DNA of 26,770 nt, from contig JAYMTF010001059.1 in the NCBI GenBank assembly GCA_036897485.1, forward strand, positions 1 to 26,770, given 5' to 3'. This DNA comes from Pelargonium nanum. Taxonomy: Eukaryota > Streptophyta > Magnoliopsida > Geraniales > Geraniaceae. Below the pieces are notes generated by a model. It ran no database searches and was not told where the DNA came from. It worked only from the letters and a program-made list of their open reading frames with translations. Of this stretch, positions 1 to 10,424 are shown piece by piece. The translations under genes were made by a program, and so were the position numbers. Numbering within the stretch: the first letter of the stretch is position 1; every line of letters starts with the position of its first letter.

Positions 1-636
1 AAATACAAAAAATGGATATTATTGTTTAATGTTAATTTTATTAGATAATTATTAACATAAAAACATTTATTTATTGATAAGTCTTTTATGTAATTTGAAA
101 TTGTTATCTGATGAGGTGTCATGATATGGTGCTCTGATGGTGTAAATCTCTTGTACACCGACGGTGCATCAAATATAAATCCTTGTTATATTACGGTTAA
201 TAAAATAAAATTTTAATAAATCTAATATGACAAATTTCGTTCTTACTGTGATTGTTATATTGTCTTTTCTTATTATTCTTTTGTTTTGTGTCACTTTTCA
301 TAATTTTGCAGACGTCCCGTTATTTTCTCCGCCCGCTAAATCAAGGCCACAAGATCTAATTTTGCCGTGACCAAATCTGATACCACACCACTTATGTAAC
401 ACATCATGGCGATGCCATGACATAGTTATAGTTACCTTTAGGATTTGTTGGTTGTGAAATTTTAAATCATATTGATCTCCTATTAGAGACGGTGGAAATA
501 TAACATTTACCTTTCTTTTTTTTCTATTAAATTTTTTATGTGTTTGCCAAAATTTGCAAAATTCGGCATTCTGTAATTTTGTAAACTCGCCATATTCTGT
601 ATTTTATTAAACTCCCTAGATTTTGCACTTGGGATC
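1..636. other. AT-rich intergenic sequence, no supported gene
   Basis: No long open frame is seen. The only gene-like signal is a pyrimidine-rich tract ending in TTTTGCAG near 311, followed by a less AT-rich stretch (312-420). That stretch can be read for about 19 codons before a stop. It could be the last exon of a gene lying to the left of the window, but nothing in the short peptide is recognisable. Confidence 0.4.
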
Positions 637-1030
637 TTAGAGGGTGTTTGTATTAGCTCATGAGCTGGTCAAACAAGCTCATGAGCACCAAATTGCTCTT
701 TTCAGTACGACTAAAATAGCTCATAAGTTTTTGTTGATGAGCTAAAATGAAAGAGCTGAGTACCCCCAATTTCTTAATTTTCAGCTCATGAGCACTTAAA
801 AAGAACTATTTTGATTACTTTTAATTACTCATATATTCATTCTATAATTCAATTTGTTGGTTAACTTTAAAATTATTATTGTTCTTTTTCTTTTTTAACT
901 ATAATTCGTAGAACATTAGTTAAGTATTAATATTATTTATCAGCATTTTTCCCCAAACAGTTAAACTGCTTCTCCTGGTCTCTTCCTAGTTATGAGCTAT
1001 TTTTGAGAAGTTAATCCAAACACCCTCTTA
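637..1030. mobile_element. PIF/Harbinger-like (Tourist-type) MITE with TTA target duplication
   Basis: The element itself spans 640-1027 (388 bp). It begins GAGGGTGTTTG and ends with the reverse complement CAAACACCCTC. The inverted ends continue as roughly GAGGGTGTTTGKATTARCT. It is flanked on both sides by the trinucleotide TTA (637-639 and 1028-1030), the target duplication typical of PIF/Harbinger transposons. There is no coding capacity inside. The AGCTCATGAGC-type palindromic words near both ends add to the foldback character. It is a non-autonomous element that would depend on a transposase encoded elsewhere. Confidence 0.75.
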
Positions 1031-1221
1031 ATCTTTGATGAAAAATGATTTTTTTTTGATGAAAAATGAATTAAAATGATAGAAATTGTCAAGAACCAAT
1101 TTCATAGGCTTTACTTACATAGTTACATTCATAGATAAGTTCACATAAATAATATGGTTTTAAAAGTGATAAGTTGATAGAGTTTATTTGCAATTTCATT
1201 TTAATATTTCATATGTCTACG

Positions 1222-1499
1222 ATGGATACTTTTTTTTATTTTATTTTTTAACTTTAGATACCCTAAACTATTTCTCTTCAATTCCATCAGTTAAATTTGA
1301 TAAAATATTTTGAAAATGTCAACTTTGTCCTTCTTGTCACATTTTTTTTTTAACTTTAGACTACCATGTTTTTGTCACTTTTGTAATGGGCTACTATAAA
1401 TTTGACATTTTTGAAAAAATTCCGTCAAATTTAAGTGACAGAATGTGTGAAAAATAGTACATGTAGTCTAAAGTTAAAAAAAAAATTAGGAATATCCAT
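1222..1499. repeat. Foldback element with ~100-bp terminal inverted repeats
   Basis: The left end (ATGGATA, then a T-rich tract and TTTAACTTTAGA) is mirrored at the right end (TCTAAAGTTAAA, an A-rich tract and TATCCAT). Similarity continues inward through a block around AAATTTGA and TTTTGAAAATGTCAA for about 100 bp per arm. Such long inverted repeats with little unique interior suggest a MULE-type MITE. I could not find a matching target duplication, so the superfamily is uncertain. Confidence 0.5.
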
Positions 1500-1555
1500 T
1501 CAAAACGTGACAAGTGCAAGGTGGTCACCTGTAATTATTTTTATTTTTTTATAAT

Positions 1556-1866
1556 AGAAAAATGCTATTTGTCCCAAATTTTGTACAAAATTTGGTGTAC
1601 AGAATGATGTGGCAGCCTATGCGGCAAATACTGTTTTTTATTTTTATGCTTCAAAATTAAGTTTAATCGAATAATAATCCGACATATATGATACCACCAC
1701 ACTCCCATGAATTTCTGGTGCGGAGCGCCCGGTTTATAGCACATATTGTACACTTGACAAATTTTAATTCGTCCACCTCATCATCAAAATATATATTTTA
1801 TGTGTGATATCTATCTAATTGACGTATCACTTTGTACAAAAATTTTTGTACATATAGCATTTCTCT
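1556..1866. repeat. MITE-like element with AGAAAAATGCTAT ends
   Basis: The left end AGAAAAATGCTATTTG matches the reverse complement of the right end (AGAGAAATGCTATATG). Both arms then carry TGTACAAA/TTTTGTAC words. The interior is about 310 bp with no coding sequence. No unambiguous target duplication is visible, and the flanks are AT-rich enough to hide one. Confidence 0.4.
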
Positions 1867-2639
1867 TTATATTATTGGGTTTGTGTAAATGATACACAAA
1901 TTTATAGAAACCAACGCATTCATTTTAATTGGAGAGAATAATAATTTTGAGATCACATTTCAGCCCTAAATAGCCTTCTTAAGGCTCATATTCATAATCT
2001 GGAACTACTTGATCATGCTGATTTGATTTTAACTCAAGTTTGGGGATTGGTTTAGATCAGAATTTGACAGGAACCTGCAGGTACAGACGATTTCACATCT
2101 CATATGGTCTCTCAGAGTTTGGAGTGACATTCCACACAAGTGCATGCCAAGTGTTTGATCAATATAATAATCTACATTTAATTGGTATTTGATTGGTGTT
2201 TTGGTTGGAGTTTCATGGATTCATGTGTTGCTTCTGGCAGAGAAACTGTATATATGCATGCCAAGTGTTTGATAAAAGTACTCTGAGAGTTTTGTGGGTT
2301 GGTTGCTACTTTTATGTGTGTGCTGCATAATAATGATGGGCTCTTTATTTCTCTTGAGTTACTTCTCACCCAATTGGGTCAATCAATAATGCATGCATGT
2401 TGTTTGTTTAAAGATTGAGCTTGAATTGAATTGATATACATTAATAATATATTTATGAATTGCATTGATTGATGCTTTGGTGCTATGGTATATGCTTTGA
2501 TTTGCTGGTATTGGTGTAGCTCCATGAATTGTTGTTGGGCTGGTGCACATAAGGTGTTTGATGGTTGGCTCATATCATTTCATTACCAATAATGCACTAT
2601 CTTGGTACACACTTTGCAACACTAGACATAACAAGCTTA

Positions 2640-2720
2640 ATTTCTAGCTCAACTCACATGTTCTTGCTTTGTTAGGTCATGGGTTCGAGACAGGAGAACG
2701 GCCAAATTATAAGGTAAGAC
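2640..2720 (+). repeat. tRNA-derived SINE-like fragment
   Basis: A box-B-like GGGTTCGAGAC lies at 2681-2691. It is preceded by AGCTCAACTCAC and CTTGCTTTGTTAGGTCAT, an arrangement like the tRNA-related head of plant SINEs. No clear box A with the correct spacing and no 3' tail or target duplication could be defined. It may be only a relic. Confidence 0.3.
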
Positions 2721-3125
2721 TAACAATCTAACAACACATAACTGATCATTTCATAGTTTTTATTAGAAGTCTGTTTTAGGTGCATGTTTGTAGATGACAT
2801 TCACATACATACAATGTAAGTGAACATGTAGACTAAGAATGGTATGTAGATGTCATTTTGGGTTCTAGGTTGGATTCAAAATACTTAATCCAAAACCGAC
2901 TCACGAGAGGTGCAAGTTCTTGCGGGTGCATGTCACAGGTTTTGCACATAAAATGTGCCGGTTTATCTAACCCGGCTAAAATTCACTTGTCGTAAACCCC
3001 GCTTGAGAATTGATTTCATCGATTTTATATGACCTGAATCCACACAAAAAGTGAGACATCCACTTGGAGTTCTTATTTTAATTTTATAACATATAGTACT
3101 GTGCCACAAAAAGTGAGATGTCATG

Positions 3126-3179
3126 TAGGAACAGAACACAATCCATCTGATTTAGGAACAGAACACAATCCATCTGATT
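3126..3179. repeat. Perfect 27-bp tandem duplication
   Basis: Two identical head-to-tail copies occupy 3126-3152 and 3153-3179, each beginning TAGGAACAGAACACAATCC. The period of 27 keeps a surrounding 95-codon open frame in register, but that frame has no recognisable protein character. Confidence 0.85.
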
Positions 3180-3828
3180 CTGATCTCTTATTATTCTCTG
3201 CTAGATTTGTTGTGCTCAGCTTGGATTTGTCACTTCTCTATTTTTTTCTTTTTACAAACTTCAACAGAACATTGCTCCATTTGTCAATAATGATCATTTT
3301 CAGACACAAAGCCATAGCTAGCTGGATCATCCTCCATATAAATGAATTGCCATCTGGTTCTGTGCTGGTAATTTATGAATATCTATAGCTAGGTTTGTGG
3401 GTGTGTATAGATTAAAAAGCCTATCTCACCTAACACTCCGACTTCATCACGCAGCAGATCAATCATGGAAATTCAAAAACGTGTTGATGCCATGCTAGCT
3501 CTGTCTCTGTGTCATTGACTATAGTTTAGTACAACTAGCAGTTCACACAACTAATATGCCAGAAACCAATTTAATAAATTTCTCTCTCTACCCTTTATAA
3601 TCAGGTTTTGTCTCTTCATGATCACCAGGGGATGCAGCTCCAAGATATGGATGTTCTGAACATTCCTTTTTGTTTCCTCCCTTAAAATGTATGCCTCAAG
3701 AGCACCAATGTGACATTAATTTGATGATATTATATTGTATTCATGTTTAATTAATTCCTAATATTGTTTTTTATTGCTCTGTTGGAGTTGGAAGAAACAG
3801 TAGCTGATGATTTTTTTTGGAGAGACTG

Positions 3829-3840
3829 CTATATAAATGG
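3829..3840 (+). promoter_or_regulatory. Candidate TATA box (plus strand)
   Basis: CTATATAAATGG matches the plant TATA-box consensus closely. A start would be expected near 3865-3870. No coding sequence follows within 1 kb, so if it is used the product is probably noncoding. An exon-like CT-rich segment ending in a GTAAGT donor lies downstream at about 4990-5063. Confidence 0.3.
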
Positions 3841-3849
3841 AGATTGCCC

Positions 3850-3915
3850 AGGTCAGTAGAATCTGTTCAGCTCCTTACTTTCTTAGTTTTGATATCATCT
3901 AGATTCTAGTATTTG

Positions 3916-3946
<31 letters not shown>

Positions 3947-6480
3947 CTAGAGGGAGGGAGAACAAGGAGTCTCAACTTAAAATCTATTGGTTGAGACTCA
4001 TCCAAGACACAAACGAGTTTTAGATCATGACTCATGAGTTGACGTTTTATTGGTTTGGCTAAGCCTCACCTGGTTATATATTATGGTAGCTCGTGGTGCA
4101 GTAGTTGGCTAAACATGATAATATGATCACTAAGTTGCGTGATAATGCATAATGAAATACAGAGAACACGCAAACAATGAAAAAAATATAAGCTGACAAT
4201 GAAAATATCCAAACGAACATAAATGAACACTAAAGCTTGAACATCCAAATATTTTTATAACTAGTTCACATTATTTTCGCTGAACTTTATGCACTCCCTC
4301 ACATATCTCACATTCTCTGATGTTGATTGTGATTGTGATCATATAGGTCCCACTCTATACATACATGCATATCTTTTTTTTGAACGGACATACATGCATA
4401 TCTTTGTTGATACACAACATGGTTGTAATAGATTTGGAAGATGTGCTGAGCAGTGAGTAAATCTATCTTGAGTTCAACCTATAGATGTGATTGTTTGGAT
4501 TCATCCAAGAAAAGACATGAATAGACACAACATATATAAATATAATATCACAAACTGACCCATCACTAATAACAGGTATAGATCTAGCTAGGAAGTCAGC
4601 TGTATTTGTTGTGTTTTGTTGTTGGATCATTTGAACTAATAATGCTACATATATACCACATAGGCTTTTTGCATGAGTGTTCATTTGGTAAAAAGCTAAA
4701 GGTAGATAAGATATAAACAATGTGTTTAATTACCACCTGATGCCTCTGATTTGTGGCCTGGTCTGGTCTGCAATCTTAGCTTTAGCCTCCCTAATGTATA
4801 TACTATATATATACTAGCAGTTCTTTTAAGCAAAGTTGGTGAACATTGTTACAGACAATATCAGAACACAAAATACAGTTTTCAGTCTAACTTTTATCAA
4901 ACTACAGTTGATTACTTGCTTATGCTAGCTACCTTTCATTAGACTTTTATCAAACTACAGTTGCTAATACTGTTATTGCTACTGCAAAACACTCTCTCTC
5001 TTTTCACTCACCTTTTCTCTTTTGATCACTTATTATTAGTTAAGCTGAGGAGTCTCTGAAACAGTAAGTCTTGATTTTTATCCAACCAATATTACTGGCA
5101 TCTACACCTGTTCAGCTTCCTCAGCAACTCCTAGTACTACATGCTTAAAATGTAACTAACTGAAATTTTACAAGCTAGTTTTGGTTATATTTGGTATATA
5201 TACATAGTCATAGCTCAAGGTTTATTAGTAGTTATCTAGTGAATAGACAATGAAATTAAGAAGAACCATATTAGGGAGAGACCAAAAAACTTAAGAAAAC
5301 ATAGTATGGACTAAATCACAGTAAATATAGAATACATACATACCATGAATGATGGATCATTATAAATTATTGTTGTCACTTCACACACACACACATATCA
5401 ACTGGGGCAAATGAGGACAGAGGCTTAATTTAGTTACAATATAATTTGAATATATACTAAAAGTTTATCCTCCATATACATGAAACACTTTCTGTTTAAT
5501 AACAGTGGTAGCTTATATATAGAGAAAGAGCCTTTTCTATTCCTATTAGGCTATTACAAACTATGGCTTTGAGCTATACTTTCACAGTTCAATACTTCAA
5601 CTAATTATATATACTGTATGTTTTTAAAAAATTCATCAGTGTTTAGCATTTTAGCTATTCCATATATATAGCCAGCTTTATCATAAAATATACAATAAAG
5701 TTTGTTTTCTGTTCTTGTAAACAACCTGATTTTGTGTTTGAACTGGCCAAACCCAAAACTAGTTGTGTAATAAGTAGCGAACAGAGCCAATCCTGTTGAA
5801 ATTGTAAAGATTAATTTGAACCCTAAAATACTTCTAAATTTCCCCAGCCTATATATGGCATTACAAAACTATGTAACTGCTGCAATATTTGCTGCTACTA
5901 TATACTTTCATAATGCATATATATGAATTTCATTTGTTACTTAGATTCTCAATATTAGTTCTTGAAATCACACACAGACACACATATATAACTGCTAAAT
6001 CAATGGCACAATTCATAAACACTGAGAAATACAAACCTGTTTAACTCGGAAGCTCGAAATGTCATAATTTTAGTGGTGCAGCTGCAAATTTAAGAATGCA
6101 AATATCAGTGACTCCAGTGAGATGTAAAGAGTACTCATATGCTTGTATATATAAATCTATACATGTACATGAACACAAGGTATATAAAAAGGCTACATTG
6201 TGTGACATACTAAGCATAAATTCTTGGGTAATTCTAGTTGCAGAGGTAAGTGCACATGATATGGTCAATATATGTGTCAAAACCTTGGTGGTATATATAT
6301 GTACTTAAGCACCTATTTGGATAAACACCCTCTCAAGTTTCTTTTCTTCTTGTGTTTGTTTGCATAGGTTCTTGTGACTTCAAAGAAGCAAAACCCTCAT
6401 GTGCAGTATAAAAACAAATGTTAGATATCAACACCATGATGGTGATGTTGGATGATATAGCAAGGCCATTAGACCCACCA
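3850..6480. other. AT-rich intergenic region with possible noncoding exon signals
   Basis: No ORF here looks like a protein. The CT-rich segment around 4990-5063 ends in a very strong 5' splice site (GTAAGT at 5064). Short TATA-rich and CA-rich simple repeats occur, for example near 5383-5394. Nothing else is identifiable. Confidence 0.35.
3916..3945. repeat. (AT)n microsatellite
   Basis: An uninterrupted alternating AT run of about 25 nt, slightly extended by an imperfect AATATA end. Confidence 0.85.
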
Positions 6481-6594
6481 CGCATAACTAGTCCCAGATC
6501 AGAGATCTCAGACCGCCAGAGCCAAAGGGCCGCATTTCTGGCCAGAGGCGACATAGGTCTCATGTTTTACGGGGATTTTGTCTCCCTTTCTCAC

Positions 6595-6603
6595 CTATAA
6601 ATA
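6595..6603 (+). promoter_or_regulatory. Candidate core promoter (TATA box), plus strand
   Basis: CTATAAATA sits in a CTCACCTATAAATACTCC context, a near-ideal plant TATA box. Transcription would start around 6625-6632. The 90 bp upstream (about 6470-6560) are clearly more GC-rich than the surroundings and contain GACCCACC and GGGCCGC words of the kind seen in plant proximal promoters. No protein-coding frame follows; the exon-like segments at 7343-7407 and 7703-7758 do. Confidence 0.4.
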
Positions 6604-7342
6604 CTCCATGAATCTTCATTCAAGGTACACACACATTACCTTGCTCAGTCTAGGAATTCTCTCTAAAATTTCCTTTTCCTATCCTCTGACTTTTTATAAT
6701 AACAGGCATGGATGTATACTATTTTCCCTTGAGAAATATTCTATGTGAGCATAAATTTACATGTATAGCATGAAGTTATCTTTAGAAAATCTATGCACTA
6801 TTCAAAAACTCCTTTAGGTGCAATCTAGACTACTCTATGATTAATTATTGTTTGGGAAAGAGGAAAATATAATTAACATGTTTCCTATGTCAATGTCATA
6901 TAGAGGGCTCAAGTTTATGAGTTCAGTAAATACTAATGTATAATCATTATTGATGAATTAGAAGAGTCCCCCTATAATATTCTTTTTGTGTTGCGAAGCT
7001 TTTGATGTGAAAATCAAAAGCAATCAAATAAAAACCTTAAGCATTCTTCATTGAAGACAAACAATACTAAGCCCGTCGTTTTTTCATTAGAAATCTATGT
7101 AAAAAAGCCGATCTAATAGTCAAGAACCACAAGTTACTTTTCAGTCAAAACTCTTTGTTAACATGTACGTGATGTTTTACACACTTATTTGTGCAACTAA
7201 GGGTTCCTATACGTATATACGTATGTGTGTATTTATATACAACACATCATGTATTCTTATTCTCAGAGTTTATGTGAAACCTATATGATGACAGAGTATA
7301 ATTGGAGTTTTAACTATAACTTTTCCTCTCTCTTAATTTCAG

Positions 7343-7758
7343 TTTTGCTGATGTTGAAGAGCAAAACCTCCATGGCAGGTTTCCAATCATCATGCCTCTG
7401 CTTGCAGTAAGTTATTTGCTCAGAATTTCAAGTAATCCTCAACACTCAACACAATAATATTAACAAATAAATGCACAAAAGCAACTTGTCAGCACTGTTT
7501 TGATTGAAAAACAACTGTGATTTTTTTTTTTTACCATTATATCTCTTTTTGTGCATCTAAAATCTGAAGCTATTATGAGGAAAAGTCAATGGCACCTTAG
7601 AAAATGATATGCAACACAAAAATATTTAGATGATTCAGAATTATTTTAGCATAATGTATATTCTTGATAAATTTGTACCTTGATATTATTTGTGTCAGCA
7701 GCTGGCCCTCAATGTGGGAGGTTTTGGTATCAATTCCATCTGCATCTAGCTCTTCCAC
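7343..7758 (+). ncRNA. Candidate spliced noncoding exons
   Basis: Two small exon-like blocks are bounded by strong splice signals. The first (7343-7407) follows a long pyrimidine tract ending in TTTCAG and stops at GTAAGT (7408). The second starts after GTGTCAG or GTGTCAGCAG (about 7698-7702) and stops at GTAAGT (7759). Both are less AT-rich than the flanks. The first is open in the frame FADVEEQNLHGRFP; joined in that frame, the second reaches a stop after about 15 codons. A single small protein or a noncoding RNA are both possible. No known miRNA, snoRNA or trans-acting siRNA sequence was recognised. The unit would run towards the 3' end of the TCP gene. Confidence 0.2.
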
Positions 7759-7829
7759 AGTAAGTTTCTGCCAACTTCCAAAGATATGCCTATTTACATC
7801 ATGAGAGACCATAGGTGCATGCACATAAA

Positions 7830-8698
7830 CTTATGCATATTGAGTACACATACGTCACGTGTTAGAAGAAGCTTGTTCGATTAATAACTTACTTTTCAAC
7901 TATTCCCATCAAATTATCGACACATAGACTATATGCACTTCATGCGCACTAAGGTGCACAAAGACTTTTCCGTATTCACCAGCAATGCACCAAATTCCCC
8001 AAAGAACAAAGAAATATACAGAGTTAAGAGAACAATGAAAGTAGATTAGCTAGATTGACCATAAAAATGTCTAGATGATTAGGAAGAAAGTGTGATAATT
8101 AAGTTATGAAAAAAAAAATCTAGACATTTACATGATTTTCATTGTGTAGGCGCACACTACACAAACATGTATCTAAGTGCATAAAGCTAATTGCTCAAAT
8201 AAGTACACAGAGTTAAGATAACAATGAAAGTAGTGTAGATTTACTGTGAAAATGTCTAGACGAACAAAAAGAAGATTGATTGAGTTGCGGAAATGCATAC
8301 ACATTTTTATCATCAATCTACACGATTTTTCATTTTTTCGTAGCTCGCAAGTTAGACTCGACCCTGGAAGTACCTGAAATACAACTATATCTTTGCGGGT
8401 TGAGACACATAAAATAAACCCAATTAATTTTCTGATAGAACTGGACAAAATTCATGCATTATCTCACATGTATCAACTTGCTTCGTATTGTTAATGAGAT
8501 GATATGATTGTTTTTTTAGACGAAATTAACACCAATTTTCATACAACAGTTTCTGAGAAGAAACACAACAACTATCATACAATTAATTAAGGATAGTCCT
8601 CTTCATTGGGGAAGTGACTGATCCAAGACACAGCTAACATGTTGCTTATTGAATTGTTGATACACATGCAAAATTATCTACTTCAATATAGGAAAATC
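7830..8698. other. Intergenic sequence between candidate exons and TCP gene 3' end
   Basis: It contains two tandem foldback units (listed separately) and otherwise AT-rich sequence. The 3' untranslated region of the minus-strand TCP gene should lie in about 8500-8698. No canonical AATAAA was identified on that strand; an AATAAG occurs near 8645. Confidence 0.35.
8018..8340. repeat. Two tandem copies of a hairpin-forming element
   Basis: A block starting ACAGAGTTAAG, followed by AACAATGAAAGTAG and AAAATGTCTAGA, occurs at 8018-8083 and again at 8207-8265, an offset of 189 bp. Each copy is followed by an inverted partner: TCTAGACATTT...TTTTCATTGT near 8120-8148, and CATTTTTATCATCAATCTACACG...TTTCATT near 8308-8337. 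Each unit could therefore fold into a hairpin of about 120 nt. It is best read as a duplicated small MITE. Confidence 0.55.
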
Positions 8699-10231
8699 TT
8701 ACTGAAATTGATTACCCATGAATCCATGAGACTCAAAACCGATGTTCGAGCTGGTGGCTGATGAGAATCCTGAATTAGTGATTCCTTCTAGGGCATTTGG
8801 TGCTGAGCTCATGAAATTTGGATTAGAAATAGGGTTTTGCTGATGATCTTGTGTATTTGGGGCCGGCGCGAAAAATGAACTAGGGTTGCTCCAGTGCCCA
8901 TTGTTTGAGATGGTCATGAAAATTGAGCTAGGAAGAGAGGTACTAGGAAGCTTATTGTTATGTTCTTGAAGATTTGGCTTCATGTTTTGCACTTGTGCAT
9001 TACCTAGTGATGGTTTCTTGCTTGTCATTGCATAGCAGCCAGCTGTAGGCTCAATTGTAGTTGCATCCATATGATCCCCAATTGCATGAGTTTTTCCTGG
9101 AAAATCAGGAGAATAATTATAGCTGAAGGTCGAAGAAGAAGTAGCGTTAATTTGGATTAAAACTTTTGGAATGAGAATCCCGGGACTAAAAAATCATAGT
9201 CTACACATGAACAATGAGAATCTCGTAACAAAAGTTATAATCCAAAAGTTTCTCAGCGTTTGGATAAAAAAAAAATCATACTCCAAACACGAAAAATGAG
9301 AATCTGATAACAGAAATTCTAATCCAAATGCTACCATGGAGAAGCAGCAGTAGCAAATGTTGTGCTAATTGGGTGTGAAATTACCTGAATCATCAGTACT
9401 TTGGGTGTTGTGTGATCTTTGTATCATCATTTTCTCTCTTGTCCTCTCTCTAGCCCTTGCTCTTGCCATGTCCCTGCTCTCTCTTGCAAGAGGGTTCACT
9501 GATATTGCTGCTCTACATGATTTTCTTCTTTTCCTTTTCGGCTTAGCCGCCACTGATTCTTCACCAGTTTGCATATTTTCTATCTCCTTGTTAGTTTCTG
9601 ACACAACTTCACTCATTGATGCAGATGATGACATGCTCTTCTCACGGCCATTGTTGTTCCAGTCTGGTAACTGTTGGAGCTGGCTTTGAGCTGCAAGTTC
9701 TTGTATTGCAGCTCTGGAGTTTATGAGCAGCCACTCTATGGTTTTGCTAGCTTTATCAAAGTCCAACATGTCTTGAAGATCAAAGAACTTGCGCGCAACC
9801 TTCACAGACAATCTCATTCTCCGGTCTCTCAGACCGTGTGCTGTGCAGATCTTGCTGTGCCGGTCTTTCTTCCCAGTCTTCTTCCGGGGAAGAACCTGCT
9901 GCTGCTGTCTTCTTTTCTTGGGTATCATGACCTTATCATCACCACCACCACCATTGCTGATGATCATATTTGTTGTTGTTGCTCTTGCAGGTGAAGCTTC
10001 AGTGATCACCACATGATCACTAACCTCATGGTCTCTCTGATAATCATCAGTAGCAGCAGCTGCAGGAGCATTGTTGATCATGGACAAACTGTGGTGCTGA
10101 GACAGCAAGTAACTCACAAGGAGACCATCATCAGCATCATCAAGAAAGGACAGTGAAAAGGGAAAGAAAGGTGAGGAAGGAGCTTCCAGTGTTGTTGATG
10201 ATGATGAGTTGGTGTATGGAAACATAGCCAC
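8699..10231 (-). CDS. TCP-domain transcription factor, CYC/TB1 clade
   Basis: A class II TCP DNA-binding transcription factor that acts in the nucleus. Relatives control axillary bud outgrowth (TB1/BRC1) or floral symmetry (CYC). Exon 1 is 10231-9385 and exon 2 is 9096-8699, separated by a 288-bp intron (9384-9097). The donor is CAG|GTAATT, the acceptor TTTTCCAG|GA, and the join reads [12 protein letters not shown]. The protein has 414 residues. The TCP domain is at about 119-179: basic region [20 protein letters not shown] (121-140), helix [13 protein letters not shown], loop DFDKAS, helix [19 protein letters not shown]. An arginine-rich R domain ([13 protein letters not shown], about 256-268) places it in the CYC/TB1 clade. 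The MRLS and [10 protein letters not shown] residues look more like CYC1/BRC1 or CYC3 than CYC2, but the subclade is not certain. The tail is N/S/P-rich and has no known domain. The start could be Met1 or Met3. The odd residues C129, H132, L134 and D157 are discussed in the findings. Confidence 0.93.
9190..9335. repeat. Direct repeat inside the TCP gene intron
   Basis: Two copies of a ~60-bp block (AATCATA...AATGAGAATCT...TAATCCAAA) begin at about 9192 and 9274, offset 82 bp, with moderate divergence. TTTGGATTA and TAATCCAAA words near the intron ends suggest the inverted ends of a small MITE that makes up most of the intron. Confidence 0.5.
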
Positions 10232-10424
10232 CGGAACAGAGTACCTCAGGGAAAGCTCTGAGCTATTCTGGTTCTTCTCTGCAAGAAGATGGTCAAAAGA
10301 TTCTCAAAAACTGCAGCAATAACAATAATAATGGTAAGTGTAACTCTTGGAAAACTGTAGGTTCTTTATGAAAGAAAGTTATAGACCAAGAAATGCCTGA
10401 CATAGACAAGAAAGAGACATAGAG

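Larger units (their letters stand above)
1867..3820. other. Intergenic sequence without a supported gene
   Basis: Low-complexity TTGATT/ATGCATG-rich sequence occupies 2160-2580. Short ORFs here are not protein-like. The stretch 2850-3010 resembles the degenerate 'GGTT..ACCCGAAC' repeat family that also occurs at 14.5 kb and 20.4 kb. A SINE-like fragment and a 27-bp tandem duplication are listed separately. Confidence 0.45.

Noticed and set aside
2379..2573. Possible coding sequence rich in Q/S/N
   Set aside because: It arises from TTGATTG/ATGCATG low-complexity repeats and has no protein features.
3101..3388. 95-codon plus-strand ORF
   Set aside because: It contains the 27-bp tandem duplication and then a random hydrophobic stretch. 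There is no promoter, homologue or codon bias.
6333..6600. 60-76 codon ORFs on both strands in the GC-richer block
   Set aside because: They lie immediately upstream of a strong TATA box, so the composition is better explained as promoter DNA. No recognisable domain.
9369..10016. Plus-strand open frames of 75-106 codons
   Set aside because: They are antisense shadows of the TCP coding exon, with leucine/valine-rich runs produced by the CAG/CAT-rich coding strand.
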